A stretch of DNA of 64,000 nt from Cherax quadricarinatus (taxonomy: Eukaryota > Arthropoda > Malacostraca > Decapoda > Parastacidae). Where the stretch lies: positions 124,001 through 188,000 of the forward strand of contig NW_027195400.1 in the NCBI RefSeq assembly GCF_038502225.1, read 5' to 3'. Position 1 is the stretch's first letter. Every line of letters starts with the position of its first letter. A model generated the notes under the pieces. It saw nothing but the letters and a program-made list of their open reading frames with translations, did not search any database and was not told the origin of the DNA. Below are positions 32,011 through 43,984 of the stretch, one piece after another. The translations under genes and the position numbers were made by a program.

Positions 32011-32145
32011 CAAGATGAGGTGCTTTAGTGCTAGTGAAGTGTCTTTGGCAGTACCCTACCCTTCAGATCAAACCTGATTGCATCCTATATCCTAGATACT
32101 GTGTGACCCTATGTTTAGTGCTTGCCCATAAAAATATTACTGGTG
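32011..32145 (+). mobile_element. Short I-a-ended element, diverged copy
   Basis: Reads GATGAGGTGCTTTAGTGCTAG near its start, then CAGATCAAACCTGATTGCAT, and ends GACCCTATGTTTAGTGCTTGCCC. The order of blocks matches the family from head to tail, but identity is low. An old copy. Confidence 0.5.
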
Positions 32146-32334
32146 AATTTGTGTTGATAAAATATCTTTGACATTAAATTGTGGATGCCTACTTTAAATT
32201 AGGTTTGCATAAGTGTAAACCACATCTGCCACATGTAACTATTATATTCACATTATTAAAGTGCACAACCCGTATGGGAGATATAGCACTGTGGTGTAAT
32301 GTAATGGTTGTGGTTAGTTGCAGATGAAGAATTA

Positions 32335-32478
32335 ATATCAAAGTTGGTTTCTTGACACTGGTGAAGGGCTTTTGATCTATGGAATTGGAGCTACCCTCAA
32401 CTTCTAATCAAATCTGATTGCTTCCCATTCTGAATTCCCAAGGTGTTTTAGGACCCCTAGGGGTTAAGCATTTCCCTA
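32335..32478 (+). mobile_element. Short I-a-ended element, diverged copy
   Basis: Contains GGTTTCTTGACACTGGTGAAG, GGCTTTTGATCTATGGAATTG and a tail GACCCCTAGGGGTTAAGCATT before ATAATAATA. Head, middle and TAA-type end are all present but diverged. Confidence 0.65.
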
Positions 32479-32570
32479 TTAATATGCATAATAATACATG
32501 GGAAAGACATAGCAGAGGACTTGAAAGTTCATACACAGGCTTTATGCTGAGATCTGCCTACTCCTATGTG

Positions 32571-32700
32571 TGTGTATCAGACAAGAACAATTAGAAAGAA
32601 CAGAAAGGCACAATACCATGACTGGAACAATACACAGTTAACCAGCACAGATAGAAAAAGCTTACAACGATGTTTTGGTCTGACTTGGACCATTTATGGA
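32571..32700 (+). repeat. Unclassified interspersed repeat
   Basis: Contains AAGGCACAATACCATGACTG and AGCTTACAACGATGTTTTGG, then TCTGACTTGGACCAT. The same two blocks occur in the 122-bp insertion at 29823-29944, where the first is in inverse orientation at the other end. It abuts a CR1-a fragment. No coding capacity. Confidence 0.6.
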
Positions 32701-32704
32701 GGAA

Positions 32705-33840
32705 ATAGTAGTGGAATAATGGGAAAAGTTGGTAGATGGATCTACAACTTCCTGACAAATAGAACACAAAGAGTAATAGTAAACAGAGTAAAGTCCCAAA
32801 CAGCCATAGTAAAAATCTCTGTTCCACAAGGCACAGTACTCACTCCCATTCTATTCCTCATCCTCATTTCTGACATACAGAGATGTAAGCCACAGCTCCA
32901 CGTCTTCCTTTGCGGATGACACCCAAATTACTATGGCAGTGACCTCCATCGATTCACTGCGAGACTCCAAGCAAACATCAACCAAATCTTCGAATGGGCC
33001 ACTCAAAACAACATGAAGTTCAACGAGGAGAAATTTCAACTACTCAGATATGGGAAAGTTGAAGAAATTAAAAATGTGTCAGGGTATACAACAAATTCTA
33101 ACCATACAATAGAGTGGAAAAGTAATATGAAGGACCTGGGAGTGATAATGTCAGAGGATCTTGCCTTCAAAGACCACAACAATGTATCTACCTCATTTGC
33201 TAGGAAAATGATAGGATGGATAATGAGAACCTTCAAAACTGGGGACACCAAGCCCATGATGATTCTCTTCAAATCGCTTGTGCTCTCTAGGCTGGAATAC
33301 TGCTGTACACTAACGCCCCCCTTCAAAGTTGGCGACATTGCAGACCTGGGGAGTGTACAAAGAAGTACGATAAGGCACCTAAACTACTGGGAACGGTTGA
33401 AGGTCCTTGATCTGTATTCCCGCGAATGCAGACGAGAGAGATACATGATAATATATACTTGAAAGGTCCTGAAGGGATTGGTACCAAACCTGCACACGAA
33501 AATCACTCCCTATGAAAGCAAAAGACTCAGCAAGGTGCAACATTCCCCTGATGAAAAGCAGGGGTGCCATGAGTACACTGAGAAACAACACAGTAAGTGT
33601 CCGGGGCCCAAGACTGTTCAATTGCCTCCCAGCATACATAAGGGGGATTACCAGTAGACCCTTGGCTGTCTTCAAGAAGGCACTGGACAGGCACCTAAAG
33701 TCAGTACCTGATCAACCGGGCTGTGGTTCGTATGTCAGCTTGTGTGCAGCCAGCCTGGTTGATCAGACCCTGATCCACCATGAGGCCTGGCCTCAGACTG
33801 GGCCGCGGGGGCGTTGACCCCCAAAACCCTCTCCAGTAGT
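32705..33840 (+). mobile_element. CR1-a fragment (3' half), decayed
   Basis: Plus-strand copy of the same family as 3319-6006, beginning in the RT palm region (GKVGRWIYNFLTNRTQRVIV). It shows SVPQGTVLTPILFLILISDI, a DNA-level match to the FADD region near 32905, KDLGVIMSEDLAFKDH and the terminal RGPRLFNCLPAYIRG. At least three frame changes or stops (about 32880-32990, 33462, 33515-33540) disable it. The end has the GGGGGCGTTGACCCCC hairpin, but the 11-bp terminal repeats are incomplete (CTCTCCAGTAG). Confidence 0.8.
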
Positions 33841-34467
33841 GGTAAGGCTGGTAGTAGAAGTAATAGTGATAGCAGAAAGTAGGGTTAGTAGTTTAGCAGC
33901 ACAAGAGAAAGGAGAGTGAAGGGTGAAGGGAGGAAATAGTAATGGTGGTAGCAATAGTATTAGAAATGGAATGGTAGTCACAGATGTGGGGTTAGTCTAA
34001 GGACAAGAAAAAAGAGCACTGTAGGAGAGCTAAGGGCCCACAAGGAGTAGGGCCAAAAACACGAAGGAAAAAAGCTGAAGGACAGAACATACTTTTAGGC
34101 AGAAGAAAGGAAAAGACAGAAAAAGGAAAAAAAATAGGAAAGGTGAAGAGGTAGGGGAAGTAGAATGGATCATGTCAGGTCACAAGTGTTCTGAAGTTTG
34201 GAGCAATTAACAATGTAATGAGAAAGGAAGGCATCTACAGAGACAAAGACAGGACTAAGATTCATACAAGAAAAGTTGTGTACATGGGATGCTTCAACAA
34301 GAGACAACTGTGAAGGCTAGAGGTAGGGTAGACAGTTTTAGCAGAGGACCAATCAATAGGGTGAGTGTGATCTCTGGCATGACAAAAGAGCATTACTGGT
34401 GTTGGCAAGCCTAATACTTTTTTTTGTGTTCTTCAAATCTGTCAGAAAGAGAGCGGCCACTCTCAAC
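33841..34467. other. Purine-rich repeat-like DNA, unclassified
   Basis: Long G/A-rich stretch (about 34010-34170), then sequence containing GGCATCTACAGAGACAAAGA and CTTCAACAAGAGACAACTG. No coding frame was recognised. It resembles multicopy non-coding repeat sequence, but nothing else in the window matches it. Confidence 0.4.
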
Positions 34468-34752
34468 AAAGTATTGGAAAGGACAAGAGGAGATTTGAAT
34501 AGACTGATGCAATGGTCGGAGAAGTGGCAGATGCAGTTTAATATTGACAAATGCAAATTATTATTATTATAATAAAAAAGAAGCACTAAGCCACAAGGGC
34601 TATACAGCGCTGCAGGGTATGGAAGGAAGCGAGGGTATCGAGCGGCAGAAGGGGGAAGGGATGATTAGTAGGTTACAGAACACAGCAGGGCAGGGGATAG
34701 TGCGGGGGTAGTGGGTAGCAAGAGATTGAGGTAGAAAGGGCTGAAGGTATCA

Positions 34753-37550
34753 TCAGAGTTTGTGGAGTAAGTCAGCTGTTGTCAAAAAGTCAGTGAGAGA
34801 GTCCGGATGAAAGGTGGGTCCATCAGCGAGAAGGGAAGGTAAAGAGAGAGAAGTAGGGCAGAGACGACGTTGGAGGTAAATTCTGCATGCTCGTTGATAA
34901 ATTGGGCAGTCTATCAGAATGTGGCTGACCGATAATGGAACCTGACACTCCTCACAGAGAGGAGCAGGGCGCCTCTCCATGAGATGTCCATGAGTAAGAC
35001 GAGTATGGCCAATGCGAAGGCGGGAGAGAGTAGTCTCCCAACCTCGACACTGGTGACAAGAAGACGGCCAGTAACCTATACTCGGTTTAATAGAACAAAG
35101 TTTGTTATTGAGCAGAGCAGACCAACGTTGTTGCCAACGGATGCGAAGGTGGGTAGCTATTACAGCAAAATAGTCCGGAAATGGAACACCTCTATATGAA
35201 ATTGGTAGGTCAAGTACTGCTGACCGCGCAGCAGTGTCTGCCTCTTCATTGCCCTGTACGCCAACATGACCAGGGACCCAACAAAAAACAATATCTTTAT
35301 GCTTGGTAGAGATACGGCGTAGCCAAAGATGGATACGGAGAACTAGGGGGTGAGGTGTATCAAATTTCCATATAGCCTGTAGAGCACTGAGGGAGTCCGA
35401 GACAACCACAAATGATGACACAGGCATAGATGCGATACGAATAAGTGCTGCAAGAATGGCATACAATTCAGCAGTAAAAATGCTAGCCGAACATAGTAAA
35501 TGCCCTCGCACAATGCTGTCCGGAAACACTGCTGCGAATCCAATGCCGTCAGAAGATTTAGAGCCATCTGTGTGCACGGCAATGGCATGAGAATGAGAGT
35601 GGAAGTGATCAAGAAAAAGAGAGCGGGAAGCCACTGTAGGCAGTTGGGCTTTCGAACAGCTGGAACTTCCCAGGGGGTAGGGAAAAGTGAGATGCTACAT
35701 AAACATATAAAGGCGGTAACTGAAGGGAAGACAAGAGCAAATGTAGGCGAAGAGAGAAGGGACAGAGCAAACAGGGGCGGCGAACAAATAAAGAATGTCT
35801 ACTAATATCAGTAACCATTCTATAAATGGAAGGATTGCGGAGATCGTGAGAGTGCACATAGTAGCGAAGGCAATGGGCATCATGGCGATCAGACAAGGAT
35901 GGAACATTCGCTTCTGCATAGAGGCTCTCAACAGGGGAAGAGCGAAAAGCACCAAGGCATAAACGTAATCCTTGGTGATGGGTGGGGTTAAGGCTAGAGA
36001 GAGTAGCAGGAGAGGCCGCTGAATAGATCTGGTCACCATAATCGAGTTTCGATAAAATGAGGGCTGAATGTAGGCGAAGGAGAGTTCGACGATCAGCTCC
36101 CCATGAGAGATGAGCAAGGGTCTTAAGAAGGTTCAGCCGGCTGTGACAAGTTGCCTTTAGAGAGGCAATGTAGGGTTTCCAGGATAACCTATGGTCAAAG
36201 AGAAGGCCTAGAAACCTGACTATCACGTTCAGGGATACAGGAGCCACAGGGGTACAAAGGATGATCGGAGATGACAGAGCGTCTAGTGAAAGTAATTTGG
36301 TGAGTTTTGGTACTGGAAAATTTGTGGCCTGGTGGCTAAAGCTCCCGCTTCACACACGGAGGGCCTGGGATCGATTCCCGGCGGGTGGAAGCATTTCGAC
36401 ACGTTTCCTTACACTATTGTCCTGTTCACCTAGCAGCAAATAGGTACCTGGGTGTAAGTCGACTGGTGTGGGTCGCATCCTGGGGGACAAGATTGAGGAC
36501 CCCAATGGAAATAAGTTAGACAGTCCTCGATGACGCACTGACTTTCTTGGGGGGTCCTGGGTGGCTAACCCTCCAGGGTTAAAAATCCGAACGAAATCTT
36601 ATCTTATCTTATCTTAAACCCATGCATGGTGGCCCAATTGGAAACACGGTCAACCGCATGTTGGAGAGAAACTGTAATGAGGTGACAGTCAGCGCCTGCA
36701 CAAGCAATAGCGAAGTCATCAACATAGAGTGATGACCAAATATTGGATGGAAGACTAGAGGCCAAATCATTTATAGCAAGGAGAAAAAGTGTTGTGCTCA
36801 GAACACATCCCTAAGGGACACCTTCAGCTTGGATAAAGTCCGGGGAGAGCACATTATTGACTCAAACACGGAAATGGCTGTCAGTTAAAAAGTTCTTAAG
36901 GAAAGATGGTAGATTGCCTCAGAGGCCTAAGGAGTGGGCTTGGGCCAAAATATTATACCTCCAAGTTGTGTCGTATGCCTTCTCAAGGTCAAAAAATATG
37001 GCAATAACTGAGTGGTTATTTGCAAAGGCATTACGAACATACGTATCCAAGCGTAGTAAGGGGTCTATGGTAGAACGGCCCTTACGAAAGCCATATTGAC
37101 GAGTGGAGGGACTGTTGTGTGTCTCTAAATACCACATTAAACGTCTATTTACCAGACGTTCCATCACTTTGCAAACTGCACTGGTAAGAGCGAGGGAGGC
37201 TTCATGTCCCGTAGTACCCGGTTTGCGGAAAGGGAGAACAATGGCAGATTTCCACAGCTGTGGAAGAACTCCTTGTGACCAAATAAGATTGAAAAGGCAT
37301 AAAAGGACTGCAAGGGCTGACTGATGTAAATGTTGTAACATACAAATATGAATGTCGTCAGGCCCAGCTGTCGATGATCGGCAAGCTGAGAGTGTTGCCT
37401 CCAGTTCCTGAAGTGTAAAAGGCACATTATACTGTTCTTCTCTGAGAGAAGAAAAGTCCAAGGGTGCTAACTCTCTGGCAGACTTTGAGGAAAGAAATGA
37501 GGGGCAGAGATGGAGCCCCAGAGAAATGTGGACCAGATGATTGCCAATTT
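34753..37550 (-). pseudogene. I-a ORF2 fragment (RT to C-terminus)
   Basis: Open pieces at 37461-36919 (SAAGPDD-type RT start; YGFRKGRSTIDPL; FFDLEKAYDTTW), 36247-35609 (KFLGLLFDHRLSWKP-type thumb) and 35634-34753 (RNase H: HTDGSKSSDGIG, AELYAILAAL, SDSLSALQAI, WVPGHVGVQGNEEADTAA; then CEECQVPLSVSHILIDC). The SINE splits it just past the YVDD region. It also shares the two-base loss GTGATAGTCA with the unit at 15861-20262. Several frame changes, so not functional. Confidence 0.85.
36324..36611 (+). mobile_element. tRNA-derived SINE, copy 1
   Basis: About 288 bp. The head is tRNA-like, with a box A (TGGCTAAAGCTCC) and a box B (GGATCGATTCC); the anticodon-loop position reads TTCACAC, which would be CAC (Val). 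The body contains GGACCCCAATGGAAATAAGT and ends in (ATCTT)n. It interrupts the I-a copy within its RT. No clear target-site duplication. Confidence 0.88.
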
Positions 37551-38413
37551 CAATGGCAATGACAAATGTAATGTTCTAAATGTTGGACAGGTAAATGACC
37601 ATGCCACATATAAACTAAATAATGTAGATCTTAATACTACTGATTGCAAAAAGGATTTAGGAGTTCTAGTTAGTAGTAATCTAAAACCAAGACAACAGTG
37701 CATTAGTGTTTGCAATAAAGCTAACAGAATTCCTGGCTTCATATCTAGAAGTATAAATAATAGAAGTCCTCAGGTTGTTCTTCAACTATATATATCATTG
37801 GTTAGGCCTCATTTACATTATGCTGCTCAGTTCTGGTCACCGTATCACAGAATGGATATAAATGCTCTGGAAAACGTACAGAGGAGGATGACAAAGATGA
37901 TCCCATGTATCAGAAATCTTCCCTATGAGGATAGACTGAGGGCCCTGAATCTGTGCTCTCTCGAAAGGCGTAGAATTAGGGGGGATATGATCGAGGTGTA
38001 TAAATGGAAAACAGAAATAAATATAGGGGATGTAAATACCGTGCTGAAAATTTCCAGCCAAGACAGGACTCGCAGCAATGGTTTCAAGTTGGAAAAATTC
38101 AGATTCAGGAAGGATATAGGAAAGCACTGGTTTGGTAATAGAGTTGTGGATGAATGAAACAAACTCTCGAGTACAGTTATTCACGCTAAAACGTTGTGTA
38201 GTTTTAAAAATAGGTTAGATAAATACATGAGTGGGTGTGGGTGGGTGTGAGTTGAACCTGACTAGCTTGTGCTGCTGGGTCTGGCGCCGTGCTCCTTCCT
38301 TGAGTGGAGGTGACCAGACTGGGTGGGTCATTGGGCTAATCTGGGGGGGTCATGGATCTGCTCCGCATGGGTCAGTAGGCCCGTTGCAGTGTTCCTTCTT
38401 TCTTATGTTCTTA

Positions 38414-38824
38414 AATACAGTAGATGCCAGGGGCATCTATAGCAGGGGGAGAAGTATGAACTTGATTTCTGCGATGGTTGTTAGTTTGGCAAAAAGAAAG
38501 TTTGATGTCTAAGAAACAGAGTTAAGATTAGAAAGTTTGGAAATATAAGGGTCTGGGAGAAGAAAGTCTGTTCAGCACATGAGAACGCAGTTTATGAAAT
38601 CAGAAGGGTAGCCAAGACAATAGAACGAATTATGAAGAGTGGAAATATCTGATTCAAGGACCTGAGGGTCACAAATGCACAAGGCACGGGGACAGAGAGA
38701 AATAAGAACACTTTTCTTGACAGAGGGAATATGGTAAGAAAACTAGTGAATGCACATGTGATAAAAGGAAAAAGAAAAGCCTCAAGCCAAGCGGTGGACA
38801 TGTACGTCAAGGAAAGGAAGAATC
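38414..38824. other. No gene recognised
   Basis: A-rich sequence. An open frame at 38731-39087 encodes a basic peptide (MVRKLVNAHVIKGKRKASSQ) that I do not recognise; it overlaps the repeat that follows and is probably fortuitous or a relic. Confidence 0.4.
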
Positions 38825-39222
38825 TTTTTCTGAAGGTAATGAAACAAAAAGTACAAAATTTGATGAAAAACTTGTGGGATTACGCTCTTGCAAAGTTAGT
38901 AGTCTCGGCAATATTTACACATCGGCAATTTTGCCCACTTAGAGCCCAACTTTCGGCCAATTCCATTGTTCCAGTTGACCAAACTCATAGCTACTTCACT
39001 AGTATTCCTTCTATTCTATTGACCGAGTACAAGAAACTGCCTACTTACCTATTTCAACTACCCAATAAAGTGATCAGAAACTGGTAATTTGGGAAATTTC
39101 ACACAAAATTAAAAAAATGCCAATTTAAAAATAGGGTTCAGAATAAACAATGTAGACATTCCGGGCACTAAAAAAAATATTTCATTAGTTACGTCCTCAG
39201 GCCTTATATTACTCTTTCCATT
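38825..39222 (+). repeat. Dispersed repeat R, copy 1
   Basis: Matches 43595-43975 in order and orientation. Paired blocks include GGCAATTTTGCCCACTTAGAG/GGTGATTTTGCCCAACGAGTC, CTGGTAATTTGGG/CTGGTAATTTGGC and GTCCTCAGGCCTTATATTACTC/GTCCTCAGGCCTCTCCTATATTAC. It is not coding. Both copies end directly beside RTE-type LINE sequence. Confidence 0.7.
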
Positions 39223-39227
39223 TTGAT

Positions 39228-42200
39228 TTTTTTTTTATTATCACACTGGCCAATTCCCACCAAGGCAGGGTGGCCCAAAAAAGAAAAACTTTCACCATCA
39301 TTCACTCCATCACTGTCTTGCCAGAAGGGTGCTTTACACTACAGTTTTTAAACTGCAACATTAACACCCCTCCTTCAGAGTGCAGGCACTGTACTTCCCA
39401 TCTCCAGGACTCAAGTCCGGCCTGCCGGTTTCCCTGAACCCCTTCATAAATGTTACTTTGCTCACACTCCAACAGCACGTCAAGTATTAAAAGCCATTTG
39501 TCTCCATTTACTCCTACCAAACACGTTCACGCATGCCTGCTGGAAGTCCAAGCCCCTCGCACACAAAGCCTCCTTTACCCCCTCCCTCCAACCTTTCCTA
39601 GGTCGACCCCTACCCCGCCTTCCTTCCACTACAGACTGATACACTCTTGAAGTCATTCTGTTTTGCTCCATTCTCTCTACATGTCCGAACCACCTCAACA
39701 ACCCTTCCTCAGCCCTCTGGACAACAGTTTTGGTAATCCCGCACCTCCTCCTAACTTTCAAACTACGAATTCTCTGCATTATATTCGCACCACACATTGC
39801 CCTCAGACATGACATCTCCACTGCCTCCAGCCTTCTCCTCGCTGCAACATTCATCACCCATGCTTCACACCCATATAAGAGCGTTGGTAAAACTATACTC
39901 TCATACATTCCCCTCTTTGCCTCCAAGGACAAAGTTCTTTGTCTCCACAGACTCCTAAGTGCACCACTCACCCTTTTCCCCTCATCAATTCTATGATTCA
40001 CCTCATCTTTCATAGACCCATCCGCTGACACGTCCACTCCCAAATATCTGAATACATTCACCTCCTCCATACTCTCTCCCTCCAATCTGATATCTAATCT
40101 TTCATCACCTAATCTTTTTGTTATCCTCATAACCTTACTCTTTCCTGTATTCACTGTTAATTTTCTTCTTTTGCATACCCTACCAAATTCATCCACCAAT
40201 CTCTGCAACTTCTCTTCAGAATCTCCAAAGAGCACAGTGTCATCAGCAAAGAGCAACTGTGACAACTCCCACTTTATGTGGGATTATCTTTTAACTCCAC
40301 GCCTCTTGCCAAGACCCTTGCATTTACTTCTCTTACAACCCCATCTATAAATATATTAAACAACCACGGTGACATCACACATCCTTGTCTAAGGCCTACT
40401 TTTACTGGGAAATAATTTCCCTCTTTCCTACATACTCTAACTTGAGCCTCACTATCCTCGTAAAAACTCTTCACTGCTTTCAGTAACCTACCTCCTACAC
40501 CATACACCTGCAACATCTGTCACATTGCCCCCCTATCCACCCTGTCATATGCCTTTTCCAAATCCATAAATGCCACAAAGACCTCTTTAGCCTTATCTAA
40601 ATACTGTTCACTTATGTGTTTCACTGTAAACACCTGGTCCACACACCCCCTACCTTTCCTAAAGCCTCCTTGTTCATCTGCTATCCTATTCTCCATCTTA
40701 CTTTTAATTCTTTCAATAATAACTCTACCATACACTTTACCAGGTACACTCAACAAACTTATCCCCCTATAATTTTTGCACTCTCTTTTGTCCCCTTTGC
40801 CTTTATACAAAGGAACTATGCATGCTCTCTGCCAATCCCTAGGTACCTTACCCTCTTCCATACATTTATTAAATAATTGCACCAACCACTCCAAAACTAT
40901 ATCCCCACCTGCTTTTAACATTTCTATCTTTATCTCATCAATCCCTGCTGCCTTACCCCCTTTCATTTTACCTACTGCCTCACGAACTTCCCCCACACTC
41001 ACAACTGGCTCTTCCTCACTCCTACAAGATGTTATTCCTCCTTGCCCTATACACGAAATCACAGCTTCCCTATCTTCATCATCATTTAACAATTCCTCAA
41101 AATATTCCCTCCATCTTCCCAATACCTCTAACTCTCCATTTAATAACTCTCCTCTCCTATTTTTAACTGACAAATCCATTTGTTCTCTAGGCTTCCTTAA
41201 CTTGTTAATCTCACTCCAAAACTCTTTCTTATTTTCAACAAAATTTGTTGATAACATCTCACCCACTCTCTCATTTGCTCTCTTTTTACATTGCTTTACC
41301 ACTCTCTTAACCTCTCTCTTTTTCTCCATATACTCTTCCCTCCTTTCATCGCTTCTACTTTGTAAAAACTTCTCATATGCTAACTTTTTCTCCCTTACTA
41401 CTCTCTTTACATCATCATTCCACCAATCGCTCCTCTTCCCTCCCGCACCCACCTTCCTGTAACCACAAACTTCTGCTGAACACTCCAACACTACATTTTT
41501 AAACCTACCCCATACCTCTTCGACACCATTGCCTATGCTCTCATTAGCCCATCTATCCTCCAGTAGCTGTTTATATCTTACCCTAACTGCCTCCTCTTTT
41601 AGTTTATAAACCTTCACCTCACTCTTCCCTGATGCTTCTGTTCTCCTTGTATCCCATCTACCTTTTACTCTCAGTGTAGCTACAACTAAAAAGTGATCTG
41701 ATGTATCTGTGGCCCCTCTATAAACATGTACATCCTATAGTCTACTCAACAGTCTTTTATCTACCAATACATAATCCAACAAACTACTGTCATTTCGCCC
41801 TACATCATATCTTGTATACTTATTTATCCTCTTTTTCCTAAAATATGTATTACCTATAACTAAACCCCTTTCTATACAAAGTTCAATCAAAGGGCTCCCA
41901 TTATCATTTACACCTGGCACCCCAAACTTACCTACCACACCCTCTCTAAAAGTTTCTCCTACTTTAGCATTCAGGTCCCCTACCACAATTACTCTCTCAC
42001 TTGGTTCAAAGGCTCCTATACATTCACTTAACATCTCCCAAAATCTCTCTCTCTCCTCTACATTCCTCTCTTCTCCAGGTGTATACACGATTATTATGAC
42101 CCACTTTTCTCATCCAACCTTTACTTTAATCCACATAATTCTTGAATTTACACATTCATATTCTCTTTTCTCCTTCCTTAACTGATCCTTCAACATTACT

Positions 42201-42560
42201 GCTACCTCTTCCTTAGCTCTAACTCTCTCAGATACTCCAGATTTAATCCCATTTATTTCCCCCCACCAAAACTCCCCTACCCCCTTCAGCTTTGTTTCGC
42301 TTAGGGCCAGGACATCCAACTTCTTTTCATTCATAACATCAGCAATCATCTGTTTCTTGTCATCCGCACTACATCCACGCACATTCAAGCATCCCAGTTT
42401 TATAAAGTTTTTCTTCTTCTCTTTTTTAGTAAATGTCTACAGGAGAAGTGGTTACTAGCCCATTGCTCCCGGCATTTTAGTCGCCTCATACGACACGCAT
42501 GGCATACGGAGGAAAAATTCTTTTCCACTTCCCCATGGACAATAAAAGAAATAAAGAAGA
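39228..42560 (-). mobile_element. RTE-type LINE, nearly full length
   Basis: Minus-strand LINE. The sense 3' end is at about 39228, with an A-rich tail after GTGTGATAATAAA. The 3' UTR includes CTCCAGGACTCAAGTCCGG (plus-strand reading), also found at 52882-53066 and, in sense orientation, at 44690-44760. The body is about 3.3 kb, compact as expected for RTE. The 5' UTR passes CCATGGGGAAGTGG at about 42530 and may continue to about 42805; no second copy here fixes that end. Confidence 0.82.
39480..42388 (-). pseudogene. RTE endonuclease/reverse transcriptase, several breaks
   Basis: Sense order. Endonuclease at 42388-41735: MNVRGCSADDKKQMIADVMN, LALSETKLKG, VVGDLNAKVGE, LLDYVLVD. The linker and RT start at 41617-40520: RGISLLSVPGKVYGRVI, QGGFRKGRGCVDQ, AFMDLEKAYDRVDRG. 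RT core at 40516-40274: GLRQGCVMSPWLFNIFIDGV. The catalytic LLFADDTVLFGDS and C-terminus are at 40265-39480, with RRCGITKTVVQRAEEGLLRWF then GHVERME. Breaks include a TGA for Trp at about 40517-40519, a stop and frameshift at 40266-40275, and interruptions at 41618-41735 and 42089-42110. A dead copy. Confidence 0.85.
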
Positions 42561-43116
42561 ACAAGAGCTATTTAGAAAAAGGAGAAAAACCTAAATGTAT
42601 ATATATATATATATGCATGTGCATGTCTGTTAAGTGTGACCAAAGTGTAAGTAGGAGTAGCAAGATATCCCTGTCATCTAGCGTGTTTATGAGACAGAAA
42701 AAGAAACCAGCAATCCTACCATCATGCAAAACAGTTACAGGTTTCTGTTTCGCAGTCATCTGGCAGGACAGTAGTACTTCCCTGGGTGGTTGCTGTCTAC
42801 CAACCTACACAAAATAGATTTACTGTTATGCATACTACTGCATTATTGTAATAATTTTGTAAATAATGTTGGTGCATTCCTAAATGCATATTAGACTGAT
42901 CAGTTGGAAGAGTGACATTTGTGTATTCTGGATTATTGGCAAAAATTTAACATTTCTCCTACTTTGAGCTCAATTGCAAACTACTTTCAGTCCTGAAAGT
43001 AATGAAAATCATTCTATTTCTGTAATATATCTTCCATTCTATTAAGTAAGACCAATTGAGAGTATAACCATAAAAACCATACGAAAATACACCGCAAAGT
43101 TGCCGTTTTAAATGAC
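42561..43116. other. Possible RTE 5' UTR, then unassigned
   Basis: Contains a (TA)n run at 42599-42614. Up to about 42805 it may be leader of the adjacent RTE element. The remainder is AT-rich with no gene seen. Confidence 0.4.
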
Positions 43117-43265
43117 TCATATCAAAGAAGTGCTAAACCTGTAGGGATCATAAGTGCCTGGGGGAATGGGAGGTATTCAGGTTTGATCCAAGGGAGGGAA
43201 GCACAGCCCATTCCTTGGATCAAATGCCCCTCCCTGCCTTCAAGGATGCTCCATGGAAGGGACTT
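43117..43265 (-). mobile_element. Short I-a-ended element, diverged minus copy
   Basis: Reading the minus strand gives the family order. The plus strand shows AGTGCTAAACCTGTAGGGATC (tail) first, then GGAGGTATTCAGGTTTGATCC, and last CCTTGGATCAAATGCCCCTC and CTTCAAGGATGCTCCATGG (head). The hairpin bases are partly lost. An old copy. Confidence 0.7.
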
Positions 43266-43594
43266 AGGAGAGGAACCTTGACATTTCCATCAGTCCTGGA
43301 CCAACGTCAAGTCTGCACTGTCGAGTCATAACTGTGACTTAAAAGTGACTTAAAGTTAGGAATCCTTAACTAGTAAACAGCTTGTCAATAAAGCTAGGGA
43401 TCCTTAAGCTAACCTTGTCAAACCCTGTGATAAAAAAATGGGGTTGTAAAAGAAGTGAACCCTAGGGTGCTGTTGAGAGGTGTGGAATAATTAATCCTTA
43501 CACTATCATGACCCCTGAAATTAAAAATGTTAAGTGTTGAAAAAAAAAAAGTGTTGTGATTTTACAGAAAAAAAAATCTGAAATGATTGAGAAT
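43266..43594. other. No gene recognised
   Basis: AT-rich stretch with two A runs (43540-43550, 43568-43577). Nothing coding. Confidence 0.5.
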
Positions 43595-43975
43595 CTTCTT
43601 TCTAAAGGTAATGACATCAAAAATTACAAATTGATGTAAAACTTTGGGAATTACTCAGGGGCAAAGTTGGCAGTCTGAGTGCAATTTATGCATTGGTGAT
43701 TTTGCCCAACGAGTCCTATTTTAAGCCAATTTCAACATCAATTCAAGTCAGTTCCTAGCCATTTTGCTTTTATGCCACCATTCTATCAACTGAGCACAGG
43801 AAACTATCAGAACTATTTTCTAGTGTGCACAGAAGCTGGTAATTTGGCTACTTTTGCACAAAATTATAAAATTTCCCATTTTAAAAGAACAAAAGAAACA
43901 CTAAGTATTCCAGCCACTAAAGCAACCTTTCCTTTGTTCATTAATCATGTCCTCAGGCCTCTCCTATATTACACT
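43595..43975 (+). repeat. Dispersed repeat R, copy 2
   Basis: Diverged direct-orientation partner of 38825-39222; see that entry for matched blocks. It passes directly into an RTE relic at about 43985. Confidence 0.7.
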
Positions 43976-43984
43976 ATGAAGGAA

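Larger units (their letters stand above)
34557..37559 (-). mobile_element. I-a LINE copy, 5'-truncated, inserted in CR1-b
   Basis: Minus strand, with its TAA tail at 34557-34572. It is flanked by TGACAAATGCAA (34545-34556) and TGACAAATGTAA (37560-37571), a 12-bp target-site duplication with one change; removing it rejoins the CR1-b frame. The 5' end lies in the linker before the RT. A tRNA-SINE (36324-36611) sits inside it. Confidence 0.88.
34471..38413 (+). pseudogene. CR1-b LINE 3' part, interrupted by I-a
   Basis: Second CR1-like family. The left part (34471-34556) encodes VLERTRGDLNRLMQWSEKWQ, then MQFNIDKCK. After the I-a insertion the frame continues from 37560: KDLGVLVSSNLKPRQQCISV, LYISLVRPHLHYAAQFWSPY, LENVQRRMTKMIP, LCSLERRRIRGDMIEVYKW. 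The palm domain with its catalytic residues is absent, so the copy is truncated 5' of the thumb region. The non-coding 3' end closes at about 38413 with CTTCTTTCTTATGTTCTTA, reminiscent of the octamer repeats that end vertebrate CR1. Confidence 0.8.
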
